Assembly (NCBI GenBank): GCA_013911065.1
Contig: JACERV010000003.1
Coordinates: 116,935 to 180,934 of the forward strand
Origin: Ruminococcus sp.
GTDB taxonomy: Bacteria > Bacillota > Clostridia > Lachnospirales > Lachnospiraceae
Length of the DNA stretch: 64,000 nt
Reading direction: 5' to 3'
The notes beneath the pieces were generated by a model. It made no database searches, had not been told where the DNA came from, and saw only the letters and a program-made list of their open reading frames with translations. How positions within the stretch are numbered: the stretch's first letter is position 1; every line of letters begins with the position of its first letter. Below, in pieces: positions 61,903 through 64,000 of the stretch. The position numbers were made by a program, and so were the translations under genes.

Positions 61903-61914
61903 GGAGGAAAAGAA

Positions 61915-62916
61915 ATGCTTAAAATTGGTATGATTGGCTGTGGAGCCATTGGAAAGGAACATATGCGCCGATTCCAGTACCTGATTCCACAGTCAGAAGT
62001 AGTAGCATGCGCTGATTATTTTGTTGAAGCGGCGAAGAAAGCTTCAGAGCTTTATGGGGTAGCCAAGGTCTATGAAACAGGAGAGGAACTGATCCAGGCG
62101 GCGGAGGTAGAGGCAGTAGTAATTACCTCTTCTGATGATTCTCATGCAAAATATGTATTGGAAGCAGTAAAGCTGGGAAAGCAGGTCTTTTGTGAAAAGC
62201 CGTTAGCAATTACCGCTGCTGATTGTGAAGCTATTATGGCAGAAGAGCAAAAACATAATAAAAAGCTGGTACAGGTGGGCTTTATGCGCCGCTATGATCC
62301 CGGATATGCTGAAATCAAACGAGTGATTGATTCCGGTGAGCTGGGAGCACCTCTGATGATTCATGCCTGCCACCGTAATGTGGCTCAGGGGCCGGGATTT
62401 AAAACCGAAATGGGTATCACCAATGTAGCGATTCACGAGTTGGATATTTGCCGCTGGCTCTTAGGCGCTGAATATAAGAATGCTCAGGTATTGAAAGTAA
62501 AACAGTCTTCATGCTCAGAAGGCTATGATAATCCGCAGATTGTGCTCTTAGAGACCGAGGATGGGGGCAGAATAGATGTTGAAGTCCAGGTTGCCGATGG
62601 CTATGGTTATGATATTCAGTGCCAGGTAGTGTGTGAAAAGGGAACACTTAACCTGCCCGACCCGATGTCGGTTGTTAAAAGAGCAGCAGCAACTTGCTCG
62701 ACTAAGCTTCTGACCGACTGGGCGGACCGCTTTATTGAAGCTTATGATATTGAGCTGGCTGACTGGGTAGAAAAAGTGATAAACGGCGGACCTGCCGGAC
62801 CTTCTTCCTGGGATGGCTATGCAGCTTGTGTAGCGGCTGATGTATTAAACAGGTCCCGGGGTACCGGAAGCTTTTTGCCGGTTAAAATGATTGACAAACC
62901 AGAACTATATAAGTAA
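61915..62916 (+). CDS. Gfo/Idh/MocA-family oxidoreductase, second copy
   Basis: The product is 333 residues. [16 protein letters not shown] (about 5-20), CEKPLAIT (about 94-101), [10 protein letters not shown] (about 122-131) and the HELDICRW motif (about 174-181) closely resemble myo-inositol 2-dehydrogenase (IolG). Of the two dehydrogenases in the operon this is the nearer to IolG. Its AGGAGG is 8 bases upstream. It would supply the inosose for the IolE-like enzyme encoded next. Confidence 0.88.
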   Translation: MLKIGMIGCGAIGKEHMRRFQYLIPQSEVVACADYFVEAAKKASELYGVAKVYETGEELIQAAEVEAVVITSSDDSHAKYVLEAVKLGKQVFCEKPLAITAADCEAIMAEEQKHNKKLVQVGFMRRYDPGYAEIKRVIDSGELGAPLMIHACHRNVAQGPGFKTEMGITNVAIHELDICRWLLGAEYKNAQVLKVKQSSCSEGYDNPQIVLLETEDGGRIDVEVQVADGYGYDIQCQVVCEKGTLNLPDPMSVVKRAAATCSTKLLTDWADRFIEAYDIELADWVEKVINGGPAGPSSWDGYAACVAADVLNRSRGTGSFLPVKMIDKPELYK

Positions 62917-62936
62917 CCAAAAGGAGATTGAGGCGG

Positions 62937-63839
62937 ATGTTGGATAAAAATAAAATTAAACTGGGGATTGCCCCGATAGCCTGGACCAATGATGATTTAC
63001 CAGAACTGGGTGCAGAAAATACTTTTGAGCAGTGCATAAGTGAGATGGCGCTTGCCGGGTTTACCGGTTCAGAAATCGGTAATAAGTACCCTAAGGATCT
63101 GGAAGTGCTAAAAAAAGCTCTGGATTTGCGGGGAATGCAGATTTGCAACTGCTGGTTTTCCACCTTTTTTACTACCAGGCCGGAAGAAGAAACCATAGAA
63201 GCCTTTAAAAAGCAATTGGATTTTCTAGATCAGATGGGCGCCAAAGTGATTGGCTGCTCCGAGCAGGGCAACAGTATCCAGGGAAAAGCAGTACCGATTT
63301 TTGGTGATCAAAAGCCAGTTTTTACTGATGAAGAATGGAATAAATTTTTGGCAGGAATGAATAAGCTGGGCGCTATTGCCAAAGAAAAAGGGATGAAGTG
63401 TGGTTTCCACCATCATATGGGAACCGGGGTACAGACCCCGGCAGAAATCGACCGGTTTATGGATGGTACCAGTGAGGATGTCTACCTGTTATTTGACTCC
63501 GGCCATATCTATTTTTCCGAAGGAACCCAGGAAGCGGTGGATACTCTGATTGATAAATATATCAAGCGGATTGCTCACGTTCATCTTAAAGATGTGCGTG
63601 ATGAAAAGCGTCAGGAGAGTTTGGCTAAAAAGATGTCTTTTCTTGATGCTGTCAAAAATGGTACCTTTACTGTTCCAGGTGATGGTAACATATCTTTTGA
63701 CCATATCTTTAAGGTCCTGGCTGAAAATGACTATACCGGGTGGATGTTAGTGGAGGCAGAGCAGGATCCTGCTAAAGCGAATCCTCTGGAATACGCTGTA
63801 AAAGCCAGAGCGTTTATCCGGGAGAAGACCGGATTGTAG
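62937..63839 (+). CDS. IolE-like inosose dehydratase / sugar phosphate isomerase
   Basis: The product is 300 residues from the ATG at 62937 (AAGGAG 10 bases upstream; a TTG at 62928 is too close to it). It is a xylose-isomerase-like TIM barrel with [18 protein letters not shown] (about 8-25), [11 protein letters not shown] (about 43), [12 protein letters not shown] (about 158-169, metal ligands), [11 protein letters not shown] (about 187) and [11 protein letters not shown] (about 214). These fit myo-inosose-2 dehydratase (IolE). Other iol genes (iolB, C, D, J) are not in view, so the pathway may be incomplete here or continue elsewhere. Confidence 0.85.
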   Translation: MLDKNKIKLGIAPIAWTNDDLPELGAENTFEQCISEMALAGFTGSEIGNKYPKDLEVLKKALDLRGMQICNCWFSTFFTTRPEEETIEAFKKQLDFLDQMGAKVIGCSEQGNSIQGKAVPIFGDQKPVFTDEEWNKFLAGMNKLGAIAKEKGMKCGFHHHMGTGVQTPAEIDRFMDGTSEDVYLLFDSGHIYFSEGTQEAVDTLIDKYIKRIAHVHLKDVRDEKRQESLAKKMSFLDAVKNGTFTVPGDGNISFDHIFKVLAENDYTGWMLVEAEQDPAKANPLEYAVKARAFIREKTGL

Positions 63840-63903
63840 ATTTAAAAATAAGAGACCATACCAGAGTAGAAATATGAGGTGACCCCTAAAAGTTAGACTT
63901 TAT

Positions 63904-63939
63904 GGCGAGGTGGATTTTTCCACTCCGCCTTTTTCTTTT
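63904..63939 (+). terminator. Terminator in the IS end
   Basis: GGCGAGGTGGA (63904-63914) pairs with TCCACTCCGCC (63919-63929) with one mismatch and is followed by TTTTTCTTTT. It points rightward and would stop operon read-through into the element. Confidence 0.75.
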
Positions 63940-64000
63940 ATGCAGCCAAGATGCTAAGCCTGTATTCAACAGGACTCATCCATCCTAGTTTCTCTTTTAT
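63938..64000 (-). CDS. IS3-family transposase OrfB, C-terminal end (partial)
   Basis: Only the last 20 codons are in the window. They read EKLGWMSPVEYRLSILAA and then stop, the conserved tail of IS150-group IS3 transposases. The N-terminal part and OrfA lie beyond the right edge. Confidence 0.8.
   Translation of the reverse strand: MKEKLGWMSPVEYRLSILAA

Larger units (their letters stand above)
63875..64000 (-). mobile_element. IS3-family insertion sequence, one end (runs off the window)
   Basis: The terminal repeat begins TGAGGTGACCCCTAAAAG at 63875, the TG...CCCC pattern of IS150-like IS3 elements. The transposase end lies just inside. The element is cut by the window edge, so its length and target duplication cannot be seen. 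It sits 35 bases after the IolE-like gene and does not disrupt it. Confidence 0.8.

Overview
The window reads as chromosomal DNA of an anaerobic, spore-forming Clostridia bacterium, most likely a Lachnospiraceae member. The reasons are a PolC-type replicative polymerase, strong AGGAGG-like ribosome binding sites, low-to-middle GC, ferredoxin-dependent oxidoreductases, a Na+-translocating biotin decarboxylase, a collagen-like spore-surface type protein, YesM/YesN-type signalling and group II intron debris. Gene density is high and most genes run rightward. I see no prophage, CRISPR array, rRNA operon or replication origin.

Layout. 1-5.1 kb: polC (5' end outside the window) and glyA. 5.2-11.3 kb: a six-gene aromatic-acid operon, paaK-iorA-iorB-ACT-paaK-ACT. 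11.4-15 kb: a cold shock gene, the general PTS genes (HPr and enzyme I; HPr has Arg at the usual Ser46 position) and an XRE regulator. 15.2-17.4 kb: a two-gene DNA-metabolism unit, a radical SAM protein with HhH and a terminal QLSLF clamp-binding-like motif, plus a DUF4130-type partner. 17.5-23 kb: NfeD/SPFH membrane pair, a LytTR/GHKL two-component system and an Fe-S helicase with a RecB/Cas4-like nuclease domain. 23-31 kb: a chemoreceptor, a LysR regulator, a DUF1461 membrane protein, single-chain purL and two tRNAs.

31-46.3 kb is a catabolic island. It holds 5-oxoprolinase (pxpA, later pxpBC), a Na+/dicarboxylate-type symporter, an aminotransferase, a LysR regulator divergent from an RraA-family gene, glutamate dehydrogenase and a D-2-hydroxyacid dehydrogenase. 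Then comes a five-gene Na+-pump operon with two different carboxyltransferases sharing one biotin carrier. Taken together it could turn 5-oxoproline and glutamate into oxoacids and recover energy from decarboxylation or transcarboxylation. A well-paired RNA element lies in the leader of the pump operon.

46.5-52.8 kb is an accessory stretch. It contains a small beta-rich protein, a DNRLRE-domain protein, a nitroreductase, two decayed group II intron pieces (one sitting in the other's reverse transcriptase YADD region), a 786-residue collagen-like protein with a beta-helix end, and about 0.9 kb of gene-poor AT-rich DNA. 52.8-63.8 kb holds a sensing module (binding lipoprotein, histidine kinase, AraC response regulator). 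It is followed by a sugar or inositol operon: two Gfo/Idh/MocA dehydrogenases, a binding protein, ABC ATPase, permease and an IolE-like enzyme. The right edge runs into an IS3-family insertion sequence.

All function calls come from reading protein motifs and gene context; no database search was possible.
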